Assembly (NCBI GenBank): GCA_012845835.1
Contig: JABAKD010000008.1
Location: 13,763,501-13,827,500, forward strand
DNA length: 64,000 nucleotides
Direction: 5' to 3'
From: Undaria pinnatifida
Lineage: Eukaryota; Sar; Phaeophyceae; Laminariales; Alariaceae
The notes under the pieces are model-generated. The model was not told the origin of the DNA. It searched no databases and saw only the letters and a program-made list of their open reading frames with translations. The first letter of the stretch is position 1. Each line of letters opens with the position of its first letter. Shown in pieces: positions 1 to 10,600 of the stretch. A program made the position numbers and the translations under genes.

Positions 1-1608
1 CTTAGAAGGGGGTTTATTTACGTCCCGATGTAATGTACTTGTTCAAAAAAGTAGCAATCATTCCGACAAGTTATACGACACGTAACCGGCATGATACTAC
101 TCATCTTTGTTGTGCGCTTACACAAAAACGGTCGATAAGGCCGAGCGTCTCGATTGTTTCGATCGTGGTTTTTGGGTTCCAAAAGGGTTTATAGAGGTAT
201 TAGCGTAACGCCGTGGTATATGTCGCCCACTGGTTACTAATTGGCAAGAATTTGAAAGTTTTGTGGAGTTCTGCGTTTTCGTAACTGACTGGTGCGTTTG
301 TGGCTCTCATTGTGTTTATTTAATATCGATAAAGACTTCTAAGGGCAGTTGCTTAGGTTCATTCGCCACCCAACTATTGAAAAAACTGGTGGCCGGCAAG
401 TCCAGCGAAGTGACAGCCCAATTCATGGTATCATGTACAGCAGCATCACTCTCGTGTTTTATACCTGGTACCTGGTAGAGCAATAAAGACAGCGGTAAAG
501 GCGGAATAACCTTGAGTACAGACTTCAACGTGTTGTTGGTGCTGTTGCTGTAGAAGTACAAAGGAAATACCGCTGTCGCCAAGGGGCTATCTTCTCTCGT
601 GGGGCATACGGTATTCATGCAATCATGTTGCAATCATGCTCGTATGTACCGGAAGAGGTGGAGCTTGGGGTAGTCGACGACCCCGCGCCAACACTTGGAC
701 AAAAAAAATCCAACGAACATAAAAAGCAATATGTATGCAACGGTTTCGATTCTTCAAAGGGGGAAACGCGAAGCAAACCGGGCAGCCGAGGTCCTTCGAA
801 GGGGAAAAAGCGAAACAAACCGGGCAGCTGAGATAGGAAGTGTAGCCGAGCTACACCGCAAGGATATCTCCTGCACGCACGCAGCATGATACTTTTGTAT
901 TCGAAGCACTATGTATTAATATTACTAGTCGTGCACTCCCACCATCATTGGACGGTTGACATGTGCGTGCCTGACACAGCAGTGTTGGTTTGCTATCGCA
1001 TGTTTGGGCCCCCAGGCGGTTAGAGCTCTATGATACAATTTCTGCTGTAGTTCAGGTTTGACGCCCAACAACGACGTGCAGCACGAACTTAAACGTCGAT
1101 CACCGTCCTAAATGAATACCAGGTACCAGGTATCACGCAAGCATCGACCACCCAAATGGGCAAACTCACAGATGACATATTAGAATCATAATATTATGGA
1201 AATGGGGGGTGTACGAACTCGTCTATGGCGGTGTATAGCAGCAGTATCAGTATTTGCGGTAGAGAGCGACCTTATTATTTCAAATTTCAAAAAACGAAAA
1301 GGACGAGGTCTGCTGCTCGGCGTACACAACGGCGCACAGCACCAAAGAACAACGACGATTACACGCAGCCAAACGTAAAAAAAAAAAAAAAAAAAACTTG
1401 AAAAATGAACAGAGGGGAACTGCACACACATATCGTACCAGTAAAACACTTGAAGAGTGAACAGGTGGGGAAAAACGGGACCCCCGCCAACATCCAAAAA
1501 CCTATTCTAAAAACCCTATAAAAACTCAAACATAAAAAAAACTCGAGTCGTTTTTTTTTTCATACTTTGCTTGGCTTCTCCAACGCTTGCTTCCGCTTTT
1601 CCACCCAC
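1..1608. other. Intron of the BRWD-like gene; no exon recognised
   Basis: I see no stretch resembling the next BRWD segment on the minus strand. The interval holds an A run at 1377-1396, a T run near 1551-1560, and two copies of a palindromic CCAGGTACC-like motif (near 470 and 1120) that recurs across the window. The short frames at 615-889 look non-coding. Confidence 0.5.
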
Positions 1609-1920
1609 CTCGTTTTCTTCCCGGTCGTGGTCGCAGGAGTCCACTCTAGACAGCAACGACTTCACCCCCGCCGGGCCTGCAGCAGCGGCAGCCTCCTTTC
1701 CTGCTCCAACCGTCAAGTTAATGCTGCTGCTGGCGCTGCTGCCGCTGCCGTTGCCACCGCTGCTGCTTCCTGCGGAGCCCGCCTGCTGAAGGTACCTCGA
1801 GGTCACGCGGACAAGCTGGTCGGCAGGGAGGGTGCGGTGCCGCCTCCGGACGTCGTCGAAGCTCGCCGGGCGAGCGTTGCTCTCCCAGTCATATGCGGTC
1901 CCTAAGAGCCCCCTCTCGCG
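1609..1920 (-). CDS. BRWD-like coding exon 2
   Basis: The acceptor is CATATAG at 1921-1922. The donor GAG followed by GTGGGT gives a 312-nt exon, phase 0 at both ends. It encodes RERGLLGTAYDWESNA, then the RRRHRTLPADQLVRV block, a Ser/Gly/Ala-rich linker, and GVKSLLSRVDSC. The next exon, expected to lead into the WD40 repeats, is not visible in 1-1608. Confidence 0.82.
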
Positions 1921-2431
1921 CTATATGCACGTCGAGAGCACCAAGGATAAGAAGCCGAGCGATCGAGAGGGCGGCATTGGGTCGTTGAGTTTGATCCCCA
2001 CGGGGTAGGGGACGAAGAGCACACGGCAGCAGAGGCACACGAAACAGAGAAAGTTGCTAGAGTCGATGCGAGAGATTATTCAAAAACGAGTGACGGGACT
2101 TGGGAAAGACGCGGACTGCGAGAGTGCCGCCTCGAGAGCATCAGCCCAGACTTTTGTCGCACGCGGTGGGGGTATCCCTGTGTGGTATGGGAACCTTGCA
2201 CCGTCCCGAAGCTAACAACCTCACCAGCTCTTGTTGCAACACTGTCGCCGCCCGAGAACAAGGCGAGGCGTTGGTGAGAAAGTTCGCGATCAAAAAGTAG
2301 AGCTCCGCCGACTCCTCCGATAAGTCTTCGGCGGGTTTCTGCCGTGGCAACACGACCACGTCTGAGTCTTCTGGCGGGCTCTCTTGACGCGCCATCTCTC
2401 GCTCGGTTTCGGGAGGCGGTAGATGATCCAT
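1609..2431 (-). CDS. BRWD/PHIP-type bromodomain and WD-repeat protein, N-terminal part (two exons, gene runs off left edge)
   Basis: Two exons (2225-2431 and 1609-1920) join in phase 0 and read through 173 codons of a BRWD1/BRWD3/PHIP-type N-terminal region. Visible hallmarks in order are the helix ELYFLIANFLTNASPC near residues 43-58, the segment ending VLQQEL, then YDWESNARPASFDDV, the RRRHRTLPADQLVRV stretch, and GVKSLLSRVD. These correspond to the family's ELYFLIARF, DWEGNEHPRSF, HLPADHLL and GVxxLLGxGRQSLL blocks. Family members are large nuclear chromatin readers, with this N-terminal module followed by WD40 repeats and bromodomains. None of those later domains is in the window, so they must lie beyond the left edge. 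The insertion between the LVRV and GVKSLL blocks is low-complexity (Ser, Gly, Ala), which is unusual for animal members. Family assignment is from recognised motifs; function here is inferred. Confidence 0.82.
2225..2431 (-). CDS. BRWD-like coding exon 1
   Basis: The exon starts at an ATG at 2431 and ends at GAGCTG followed by GTGAGG (phase 0). It encodes 69 residues. The first 40 are acidic and Pro/Glu rich, and the ELYFLIANFLTNASPC helix follows. The start was chosen because it is the first in-frame ATG of the open frame and the family motif begins about 43 residues later. An untranslated 5' exon cannot be excluded. Confidence 0.82.
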
Positions 2432-3494
2432 CCTAGCGTTACCTTCCTGCCATCATCTTGAGGGAGAGCCCCCGGAAAAATGGGTTACGTATAGAATTGC
2501 GGCGGGATTCGTATTTGGGGGATATTTCCCCGATATTGCTTCGCTCCCGAGGCAACGACTGCAAGGCCAGAACATTGAGCAGCAAAATCTGCCGCAGGGT
2601 AGCAGTAAGTGCCACCTGAGCGCCTGGTGTATTGCCTCGGGGTGCATTGAACATCGTTGTGAACTGGCTAGGGCGTGAAGTATTACCCTGATTTAGACGA
2701 GGCCATCGAAAATGGTGGATTGTAGGTTTTTCTTCTGCCGCTTTCAAGCCCCCGGCGGTTGGCGCTCTGATTACTGTATTCAATTGTATTTGAAACTGTG
2801 GTTCCGGACAACGCTGGTTGTATTACACTGCTGCTAATTCAAAAACACACGCCGCAACACACCACGCAGCTTCACATCAGTTTGCCGCAATCGTTTCATC
2901 GCTTCGCGATTGCTGCTTATTTACGCTGACATAAAATACTGCGACGTGCTTTGCTGTACAAAGGTATAGCGTTCGTTGAGGTACAAAAATAACGTGTGGC
3001 TGATTGTCGACGCTCACTCGGAGGCGCGTCTTCAACACCACCACGCTGACCGGAGACCTTCAAAGACTGCCTATTGGTGTTGTCTGTTGCCTATTTCTTT
3101 CTCTAGTGCCCGGTGCTGCTACTGTAACGGACAATCTCGGCTATTAATAATAAAACACGCGTATTTTGCGTGATGTTGTGTAACGGATATCATAACCTTT
3201 GACTAAAACACTGCCTGGAAAGTAAACCGGGTGCGTGTGTGTGGTGATTGGTTGCGTGTGCTCTGCGGCAGGACAGCGCAGCAGAGCAGCAGTCTGCAGA
3301 GCAGCAGACCAGCTTGGGCAGCTTGAGCACAAAACAACCAACAGCAAGCAGTAGAACCATCGTCACAGCATCAGGACGAGTATAATAATAGTACACACAC
3401 TCTCTTCTCGTATGACATACTCGTATATGTTGTGTTTTCCCGAGTATAGTGCTGTGGGTGCTGGAGCTCGCCGTTCATTTTGTATTATCTTCGT
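2432..3494. other. 5' flank of the BRWD-like gene
   Basis: This is unique sequence immediately upstream of the BRWD ATG and would contain its promoter and 5' UTR. I see no TATA box or other motif I would defend. Short open frames on the minus strand (2439-2783) show no recognisable motif. Confidence 0.35.
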
Positions 3495-3960
3495 ATTATA
3501 AAAATAAATTACACTCCTCCAGCCGACTCCTGGATCCCGCTGTGAGATCAAAGATTTTGTCTGAAACTCATCTCTGCAAGCTGTGTGTGATACTCCGATC
3601 GCGCGTATTACGGGTTGTGTGTCCTCATTAAGGAAAGGATAGGCTATAGGTCGGCAACTCCCCTTGGGACTACAGTGTAGCTGTCAGGGTCAACAGGGTG
3701 ATGTTAGTCAGTCTATGCGCGGAAACTATAAAAAAACCCGTTTTTAAGGGGGACAAAATCTGACAGCTGTGTGGAAGGAAATGCAACAGTTTATAATCAA
3801 GTGTATCCTGTAAGTCGTACAACCGGTGAGGGGAGGGGGCGTGCGGGCCTGGGTTTGAACAAGAGGGAGCGGGGGGGAGGGGGGGGGGGGGGGGGGGAAC
3901 GGGCGGGACAATTCAATCTGTGCGTGGAAACTATAAATAATCCTTTAGGAGGGTAAATCT
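3495..3960 (+). repeat. R4 dispersed repeat, copy 1
   Basis: R4 is a multi-copy family whose core reads from an A/T-rich start through CAGCTGTGAGATCGA and ATACTCCGATCGCGCG. It continues with a GTGTGTCCTCATTAAGGA block and CAGGGTCAACAGGGTGATG. A GC-rich, length-variable module with long G runs follows. This copy includes the G run at 3878-3898. I see no TIR, LTR or coding capacity, so the class is unknown. Other copies are near 14636, 18061, 19535, 35260, 55545, 56065, 57105, 57775 and 61195. Confidence 0.75.
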
Positions 3961-3984
3961 GACGGTTTTGGAAGGAATGCACCA

Positions 3985-4232
3985 GTTTATCGAATAAGGC
4001 AGGGCTTTTTTCACATGTTATATGGCCCGACCCGTGGATCTGGTCAGGAAGAGTCTTCAAAAACTCGAGGGTCGAGCCGGGCTGAATCAAGAGGTGTTTG
4101 AAATATCATTGGTCGGGTCAGGTGCTGGTGTTCAAACCTTTTACGGATCCGGTCGGGCCACCCTGGCGCGATACGACACCCGCGAGAAGCGACTCGACCC
4201 GCAAAAAGCCCCGATATACGATTCATAAAAAA
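3985..4232 (+). repeat. GT1 element (GGGTCG-rich), copy 1
   Basis: It begins with GGCAGGGCTTTT and ends with CGCAAAAAGCCCC, so the ends are short imperfect inverted repeats. Between them are many GGGTCG-like words with AGAGGTGTTTGAAATATCA. It is related to copies near 40145, 41250, 42720 and 45090. The CAGGGCTTTT ends suggest a hAT-type MITE, but I could not find a convincing 8-bp target duplication. Confidence 0.5.
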
Positions 4233-4899
4233 AGAAGAAAAAAAATAGATCTACCGCATTTCTTCAAAATTAAAACTACTGTGTCAACACAAGAACACAG
4301 TAATAACACAGCCATTTTGTATTACCCCCATTAATCAATATAATAATAAGTAGCTACTGTAATAATTTAAATAATAACTCCCAGGTACATGTTAAGGAAT
4401 TAGTGGGGTTTTAGTCCGTTTGACCACTTGCCAAAGGTTAACCGATAGCTTACCCAAACTAAGCCTTATAACACTTCCCCCCACCCTGAAACGGCGGGAT
4501 AGCAGGTCGGCCGGATATACGGGCGGACCTGTCAATTATCGAAGCCGTTTCATTTCCTGGGTATACCGGGGAAAGTATTTTTCAAGCTCGCCATGGGGAA
4601 AATCTGAAAAACTTTATTATATGGTGGATGTGGGGCTCGAACCCACGACCCAAAAAACCCATGGTCTGTCGACGACGCCATTTGTCAAGGTCTTAGTAGG
4701 GTGTTAGTCCGTTTGACCACTTGCAACAGGTTAACCAATAGCTTACCCAAACTAAGCCGTATAACACTCTCCCCCCCCTGAAACGGCGAGATAGCAGGTC
4801 GGCCGGATATACGGCGGACCTGTCAATATCCAAGCCGTTTCATTTCCGTATACCAGGGAAGAGTATTTTTCAAGTTCGACATGGGGAAAATCTGAAAAA

Positions 4900-6101
4900 T
4901 GTTAAGATACGGCCTCGAAAGGCCTGTAATTATCCGTAATTTGAGATCATATGAATGGGTTTCGTATGATAAGGTTGGCGTTTTATATTCGGGAAAATCA
5001 GGAAATAGATCGGAGGTACGTGCCTCCGATCCCAGAAGCTATCCGGGGCTCTGGTGGAAGCGAATAAAGCTACGTTTCTACGAAGGAAAAGAAAGTGAGC
5101 ACTCTCCGAGGACCTGCTCAATTGGCAGACCTGCAGGGGGCACTCTGTGTCCCCATCTAGAACCTTATCCCCATCTAGAACCTTACAGATGGCGTCGACG
5201 GCAGGACAGAAAGAAAGGACGAAGACGAGCGGGAGGAGGTTGACGAGCCGTCCCATGCTGAACGTTCTCTCGCGCCATTCCTCCGCCCTCCGTTGCCTCC
5301 GCCAGAGCTGCGGCCAACTGCCCCGGTTGTTGGACCAAAGCTGCCCCCTCGGCGGCGCCCTCAGGCACACCAGCACCCGATGCGCTATCAACCCCGCGGC
5401 GGTGGTGGTGGTCGCCACCCCCACCGTTTTTGCCGCCACCCCCACGGTTGTGGTCCCCGCGGTCGCGACTGTCGCTGCGTCGCTGTTTCCCCCGGTTTCG
5501 TTCTGCCAACTCTTCCCCCGGGGTTCGGCCAAAAGACAGGGTCGGGGTCCTCGTCGTGGGCTATCTGTGGTTGGTTTGCTGTAGAGCCTTTCTGCCCCCC
5601 CCCGCCACACCGGCGGCACGCAGGTCTTTGATGGGTGACTTTTGCCTTGTTGTTGGGTCTACGTTTCTTTCAACTGCTTTTCTTCGCGTGTTCCTGGCTC
5701 CATAGCCAGACGTTAGAGGTGTGGGAGTGGGTTTTGAGGAGCCGCATCTTCGACTCATGGTCTAGTTCGTAGAACCGGAGTTTCCCCGAATCTCCCATAT
5801 TTCTGCATATGCGACTCATCAGGATGGGCTAGTGTTAAGATACGGCCTCGAAAGGCCTGTAGGTATCCGAATTTGAAATCATTCGAATGGGTTTCATATG
5901 ATAAGGTTGGCGTTTTATATTCGGAAAAATTAGGAATTAGATCGGAGGCACGAGCCTCCGATCTCAGAAGCTATCCGGGGCTCTGGTGGAAGCGAATAAA
6001 GCTGCGTCTTTACGAAGGAAAAGAAAGTGAGTACTCTCCGAGGACCTGCTCAATTGGCAGACCTGCAGGGGGCACTCTGTGTCCCCATCTATAACCTTAC
6101 A
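4900..6101 (+). mobile_element. R2 non-autonomous LTR retrotransposon (LTRs about 270-288 bp)
   Basis: Direct terminal repeats at 4900-5187 and 5833-6101 both start TGTTAAGATACGG and end CCTTACA, the canonical TG...CA form. The element is flanked by AAAAA at 4895-4899 and 6102-6106, a 5-bp target duplication inside an R1 internal region. Two bases after the left LTR comes TGGCGTCGACGGCAGGA, a primer-binding-site candidate starting TGG. The left LTR is longer because a 19-bp stretch near its end is duplicated. The 645-bp interior has no reverse transcriptase or integrase motif, so movement would depend on an autonomous partner. Confidence 0.85.
5188..5640 (-). pseudogene. Possible captured host gene fragment inside the R2 element
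   Basis: Between the R2 LTRs the sequence is unlike the other repeats and is very GC rich. On the minus strand a frame from 5509 reads an Arg/Gly-rich segment (DRGDHNRGGGGKNGGGGD) with high third-position G/C, like an RGG-type linker of a host protein. A plus-strand frame (5147-5584) is also open, so direction is not certain. No domain is recognised. A host fragment captured by the element is my preferred reading; a residual gag remnant is the alternative. Confidence 0.3.
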
Positions 6102-6257
6102 AAAAATTATTCTTGTGGATGGTGGGGATCGAACCCACGACCCAAAAACCCATGGTCTGTCGACGACGCCATTTGTTAAGGAATTAGTGGGGTATTAGTC
6201 TGTTTGACCACTTGCCAAAGGTTAACCAATAGCTTACCCAAACTAAGCCTTACAACA

Positions 6258-6905
6258 TATATGGTACCACGCAGACAGGTATCATACCTCCTTAACTGCA
6301 AGGAGACGCCAGGCCAGGCCAACCACACGCAGCAAGAAGTTTCGGTCTCCATCCACGACGACACGGCGCGGCGGTGTTGGATGAAGATTGTTGATCACAA
6401 TACAACACAGCAGTCAGCTGTATCGACAATGCGTCAAGGGTGTGTTGTTATGAATAGTGAACCAGAAATTATACGAATCACTCCGCCGGTTGTAACAGCC
6501 ACAGTCGGCGCTCGTATTATTACACCGGCGCGTCACTGCGTCCGTGACAGTCATCAATAGGATTCGAGGCAGGAACAGACACATAAAGCTATAACATCAT
6601 CATTATATTGTTGGCACTACGTAACGTATAGCACCGCACTCCCAACATGTGGGGACAAACGAGACACTTTTTACTTGGAGTTATAATAGACTGCGATAAT
6701 TTCAAGAGTTCGAAATATGAACTCGCTGCTTGTCGGGTTTCTTGCAACCAAACTCTGTTTTTATTATTATTTTTCCCCTCCGACAACATAGCGTAGATGC
6801 CGTTCCGATGTAGTAAATCGAATATATCCTCCCATAAAGTGGCAGTAGCACCTAATATGAAGTCGAATCATCGCACCATAATGCAGCAGTGGTATCTTCC
6901 GCCAA
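6258..6905. other. Spacer with no gene recognised
   Basis: The only recognisable content is a fragment near 6620-6720 containing CACTCCCAACATGTGGGGAC and ACTTGGAGTTA. The same words recur near 39600 and 45150, so it is an old dispersed repeat. Confidence 0.35.
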
Positions 6906-6913
6906 CTATTTGC

Positions 6914-7449
6914 TAGGGCTGGGTACTGGCGCGCAGCGCCAGTACAAGTTATACTGGCTGCGTCAGCAGCCAGTATACTGGATCCGGTCAGTATACTGGT
7001 GTCGCGGCGCAGCCGCGACCATCGGCCCCCCCCGGCTGGTGAGGGGGCCTCGCCGGAGGCGCCCCCGGAGGGCCCCGCTGGAGGCGCCCCGCCGGAGGCG
7101 AATTTTTACGCGATTTGGCTTCACTAGAGCATAAAAAATGAGTGATTTTGGCTCATATGACAGAGGCACTTTTGTGGGGAAAACGGCACTAAAATTCGAG
7201 TTCAACGCCCAAATATGTACCGATTTTCAACATGGAGGATGTGTAGAATGTAGCACAAATCTTTAACTTTGCAACGTCCTCTCAGCAGGCAGCCTGAAGC
7301 TATGGGTTTCCGCTGGTTCTTGAGGCGTATATTGGGATCTTCGTCTATATGCGAATGTACTGGTGTACTGGCAGGTCGGTTTACCAGTATCAGGATACTG
7401 CCAGTACTAGTACTACTGGCAGTACGTACTGGTTCAGTACCCAGCCCTA
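6914..7449. mobile_element. hAT-type MITE (536 bp) with 8-bp target duplication
   Basis: Termini are perfect inverted repeats TAGGGCTGGGTACTG at 6914-6928 and its complement at 7435-7449. They are flanked by an identical 8-bp CTATTTGC at 6906-6913 and 7450-7457. Eight-base duplications with (T/C)AGGGCTGGG ends are the signature of the hAT superfamily. The interior is full of short palindromes built on CCAGTAC and a GC-rich stretch with GGAGGCGCC. There is no transposase frame, so it is non-autonomous. Confidence 0.88.
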
Positions 7450-7637
7450 CTATTTGCCCATTTCCTTTCCCCACATCTTCTCCTTTTATTAATATCTATC
7501 ATTTCCTTTCCCTATAATATATATGTTTAGCTTTATTGTTTTATCCCAAGGGTTTTTCGCTTTTTCCCGTCGTGCTCAGCTTGCGGCACACCCGGATTTT
7601 TCGATCCTCCTATCCACCACATCCCTCCGACGCGCCA

Positions 7638-7931
7638 TTATTAAGGTATTGAGCGGGGACACAGAGTGCCCCACCTGCATGCAGGTTTTCCTATTAAGCA
7701 GGTCCTCCTCGGTGAGTACTCATAATTAAGCAGCTTCATTATTTCCAAAGAGCCCTCGCGAATAGCATCTGGCAGCGCGAGGCGCTTTTTTTGCTCGATT
7801 ACATAAATTTCCTGACTATCCCGAATAGAAAACGCCAACCCATCATACCAAAACGGCCAACTTTCTATGACACTACTACTAATATCAAATCAGATAACTA
7901 CGTACAGGCCTTTCAAGACCGCACCTTAACA
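7638..7931 (-). repeat. R2 solo LTR, diverged
   Basis: On the minus strand it reads from TGTTAAGGTGCGGTC to a mutated end near 7638. The shared blocks CAGAGTGCCCC, GCAGGTCCTC and GTGAGTACTC are recognisable but carry many substitutions and short indels. It is older than the other R2 copies. Confidence 0.65.
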
Positions 7932-8544
7932 GATGAGAGAGCTTGTTTGTGTGTGCAGTTGAGATTTTTTTTCCAGTTGGGAAATAAATTCAGGCACGAG
8001 GTTTGTTAGACGAAAATAAGAACATGTGTGTGTGGCCTCTTCTATACTGAAATCATTGTAGGACACACCCTGCCTTACATAAATAGGAACTCCAGCCTCG
8101 AGCCAGAAATAAATGAAAAATCTATTTGTCGCATGCTGTATGTAGTTGATAGGTGTCCCCTTACCAAACACGCCTGTCCCGTGGATAAATATTCTAAACC
8201 GATCTATATCGTATCAACCCCAGATTTCCCATGTTTTGAATATTCCACGTCATTCCGGTGATCACACGAGCACGCGATCTTCGAAAAAGACCACACACAC
8301 GTAAACCATATAGCATCACAACATACGTTATCATGCATGTACATGGTTGGGAAGAAAGACTATAGTAATACTTCTCACCATGCGTCCGAAACGAAACACT
8401 GAAGAATTGATATGAAACGTATATGTAGGATAGCAACAACCAACACGCGTGCACCAAGTTCGTGACGTTTTTTTTCGTCACATCTTTGAAAGTATGTGTT
8501 AGATGTTTTTGACGTGGAGTGTTTCTGCTTCGTATCTTTGTAAG
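7932..8544. other. A/T-rich spacer, nothing recognised
   Basis: There is no frame with credible coding character and no repeat family I can identify in this stretch. Confidence 0.4.
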
Positions 8545-8978
8545 GTCCGCCGCCGGTATGTCCCGCCGACCTGCTATCCCGCCGTTTCAGGGGGGGAGAG
8601 TGTTATCAAGGCTTAATTTGGGTAAGCTATTGGTTATCCTTTTGCAAGCGGTCAAACGGACTAATACCCCACTAATACCTGAACAAATGGCGTCGTCGAC
8701 ACACCATGGGTTTTTTGGGTCGTGGGTTCAAATCCCACATCCACCATAATATTTTTTTTCAGACTTTCCCCATATCAAACTTGAAAAATACTCTCCCCGG
8801 TATACCCAGGAAATGAAACGGCTTGGATATATTGTCAGGTCCGCCCGTATATCCGGCCGACCTGCTATCCCGCCGTTTCAGGGTGGGGGGAAGTGTTACA
8901 AGGCTTAGTTTTGGGTAAGCTATTGGTTAACCATTTGCAAGCGGTCAAACGGACCAATACCCCACTAATACCGTAACA
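8545..8978 (+). mobile_element. R1 TRIM copy with truncated extra internal region
   Basis: LTRs are at 8601-8685 and 8894-8978, with a full internal region between them. A partial second internal region (8545-8600) with its polypurine tract lies to the left, so this is the right end of an LTR array. The internal region starts AATGGCGTCGTCGACA and carries the GGGTTCAAATCCCAC T-arm-like segment. The LTRs differ from each other at several sites, so it is older than the copy at 15872. Confidence 0.82.
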
Positions 8979-8984
8979 TTATAG

Positions 8985-9845
8985 TAACGGTTTCGGTTTG
9001 GATATATCTTCGTTACGGATTCTATGCTTTTCATGCCTTTCCTAACGGTTTTTCTTTAAGATATCTTCGTTAATATCCAGTTTTTGCTCTAAGATCTCTT
9101 CGTAACGGTTTCCGGTTCGGATATCTTCGTAATATATAATTAGCGGCCTACTTCGAAGTATGTTACTTCGTAGTGTCTTCGTATCGATGTCCCTGCTAAC
9201 GGTCTCTGCTTCCTTCGTATTATGTTCGTAACGGTTTGGTTTCAGAACTTCAAAACGGCTTATCTGATTCACATCTTCGTGGCGGCTTCTATTTAAGATA
9301 TCTTCCTAACGGCTAATGTTTCGTAAATATCTTCGTATTAAAACTTTTACGCAACGTTTTACATTATTATTGTTGTTATTTTTGCCCTCCGACAATATAG
9401 CGTAAATGCCGTTCCGATGCAAATCGAATATCCTTCCATGAGTAAAATTGATTTCTTCAACATATGTTTTCGCAACGATGTCTGTGTTAACAGTTCCTCT
9501 GCTCTATGTTTTCGTAACGATCTCTCTCTGTGTTAGCAGTTTCTCTGCTCCATGCCACAATGTTCGTAACGGCGGCCGCGCTTCGAGCCCATATATATCT
9601 CTTCGTAACGGTTTCTGCTTCATATTTTCGTGGCGGTTGATATTTCAAGATCTTCATATTATAACGGTTGCTGTAGCATCATCGTATATCTTCGTAGACT
9701 AGCACGTACACGCGACGGTTTTCAAAACTTTCAAAAAACGTATATATCTTCGTAGTAACGATACCTAATATATACTTCAAATGCTTCGAAGTACGTTAAA
9801 ATACGGTCTTCGTAGCAGTTAGCTGCAGTTTACTGCGCGATAGAG
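8985..9845 (+). repeat. Degenerate tandem repeat built on CTTCGTAACGGTTT
   Basis: Words like ATATCTTCGTAACGGTTTC recur every 25-60 bp with many changes. I see no coding frame. It runs into the next minisatellite. Confidence 0.6.
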
Positions 9846-9847
9846 GT

Positions 9848-10600
9848 AGAGGTATAAGTTCTGACGAGTGCTACGATAGAGGTATCCGGCCGAACTGCTC
9901 TCCCGCCATTTCAGGGGGGGAGGGTGATGTAAGGCTTAGTTTGGGTAAGCTAATGGTTAACCTACTTCGCACAATTGGTCAAACGGACTAATACCCCACT
10001 AATTCTTCAACAAGTATCAGTTTTGACGCGTGTTACTACCTCTATATCGTATCAGTTTTGACGACTGCTGCGATAGAGGTATCGGAATCAGTTTTGACGA
10101 CCGCTGCGGTGGAGGTATCGGTATCGGTATCAGTTTCGACGAGTGCTGCGATAGGGGCGAAGGTATCGGTATTCGGTATCAGTTTCGACGATTGATTGCT
10201 GCGATATAGGTAGCAGGTAGTATCAGTTTTGACGACTCGCTACGTTAGAGGTATCGGTATCGGTATCGGTATCGGTATCAGTTTTGACGACTGCTGCGAT
10301 AGAGGTAGAGGTCAGTATCAGTTTTGACGACTTGCTACGTTAGAGGTATCGGTATCGGTATCGGTATCGGTATCAGTTTTGACGACTGCTGCGATATAGG
10401 CAGAGGTAGTATCAGTTTTGACGACTTGCTACGATAGAGGTATCGGTATCGGTATCGGTATCGGTATCAGTTTTGACGACTGCTGCGATATAGGTAGAGG
10501 TAGTATCAGTTTTGACGAGTTGCTACGATAGAGGTATCGGTATCGGTATCGGTATCGGTATCGGTATCATCAGTTTTGACGACTGCTGCGATAGAGGTAG
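9848..10600 (+). repeat. Minisatellite with embedded GGTATC hexamer runs
   Basis: Units are of the form ATCAGTTTTGACGACTGCTG, then CGATAGAGGTA, then GGTATC repeated two to five times. The hexamer number varies from unit to unit. A decayed R1 LTR with the end of its internal region (about 9893-10012) interrupts the left part. Confidence 0.75.
9893..10012 (+). repeat. Decayed R1 LTR with polypurine tract
   Basis: The end of an R1 internal region (CCGCCATTTCAGGGGGGG) is followed by an LTR from about 9925 to 10012 ending CAACA. It carries an insertion around 9962-9970 and has no second LTR. Confidence 0.7.

Larger units (their letters stand above)
4390..6257 (-). mobile_element. R1 TRIM array (three LTRs, two internal regions) interrupted by an R2 element
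   Basis: Three 84-bp R1 LTRs in minus orientation lie at 4390-4473, 4683-4766 and 6174-6257. They are separated by two internal regions: 4474-4682, and 4767-4899 continuing at 6107-6173. The second internal region is split by an R2 element (4900-6101) flanked by AAAAA on both sides. Each LTR starts TGTTA or TGTCA on this strand and ends AACA. The C-rich block after each LTR is the complement of the polypurine tract. The LTR-internal-LTR-internal-LTR layout is what unequal recombination between LTRs, or tandem integration, produces. Confidence 0.85.

Noticed and set aside
4383-4720. R1 as a tRNA-derived SINE
   Set aside because: A T-arm-like segment and GCTATTGGTTAACC could suggest this. But identical direct terminal repeats, a polypurine tract, TG...CA ends and 4-bp duplications fit a TRIM better.
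4930-5619. 229-codon minus-strand frame across an R2 LTR
   Set aside because: It runs from the LTR into the cargo; part of it is LTR sequence that recurs elsewhere as non-coding. Only the cargo itself was kept, as a low-confidence captured fragment.
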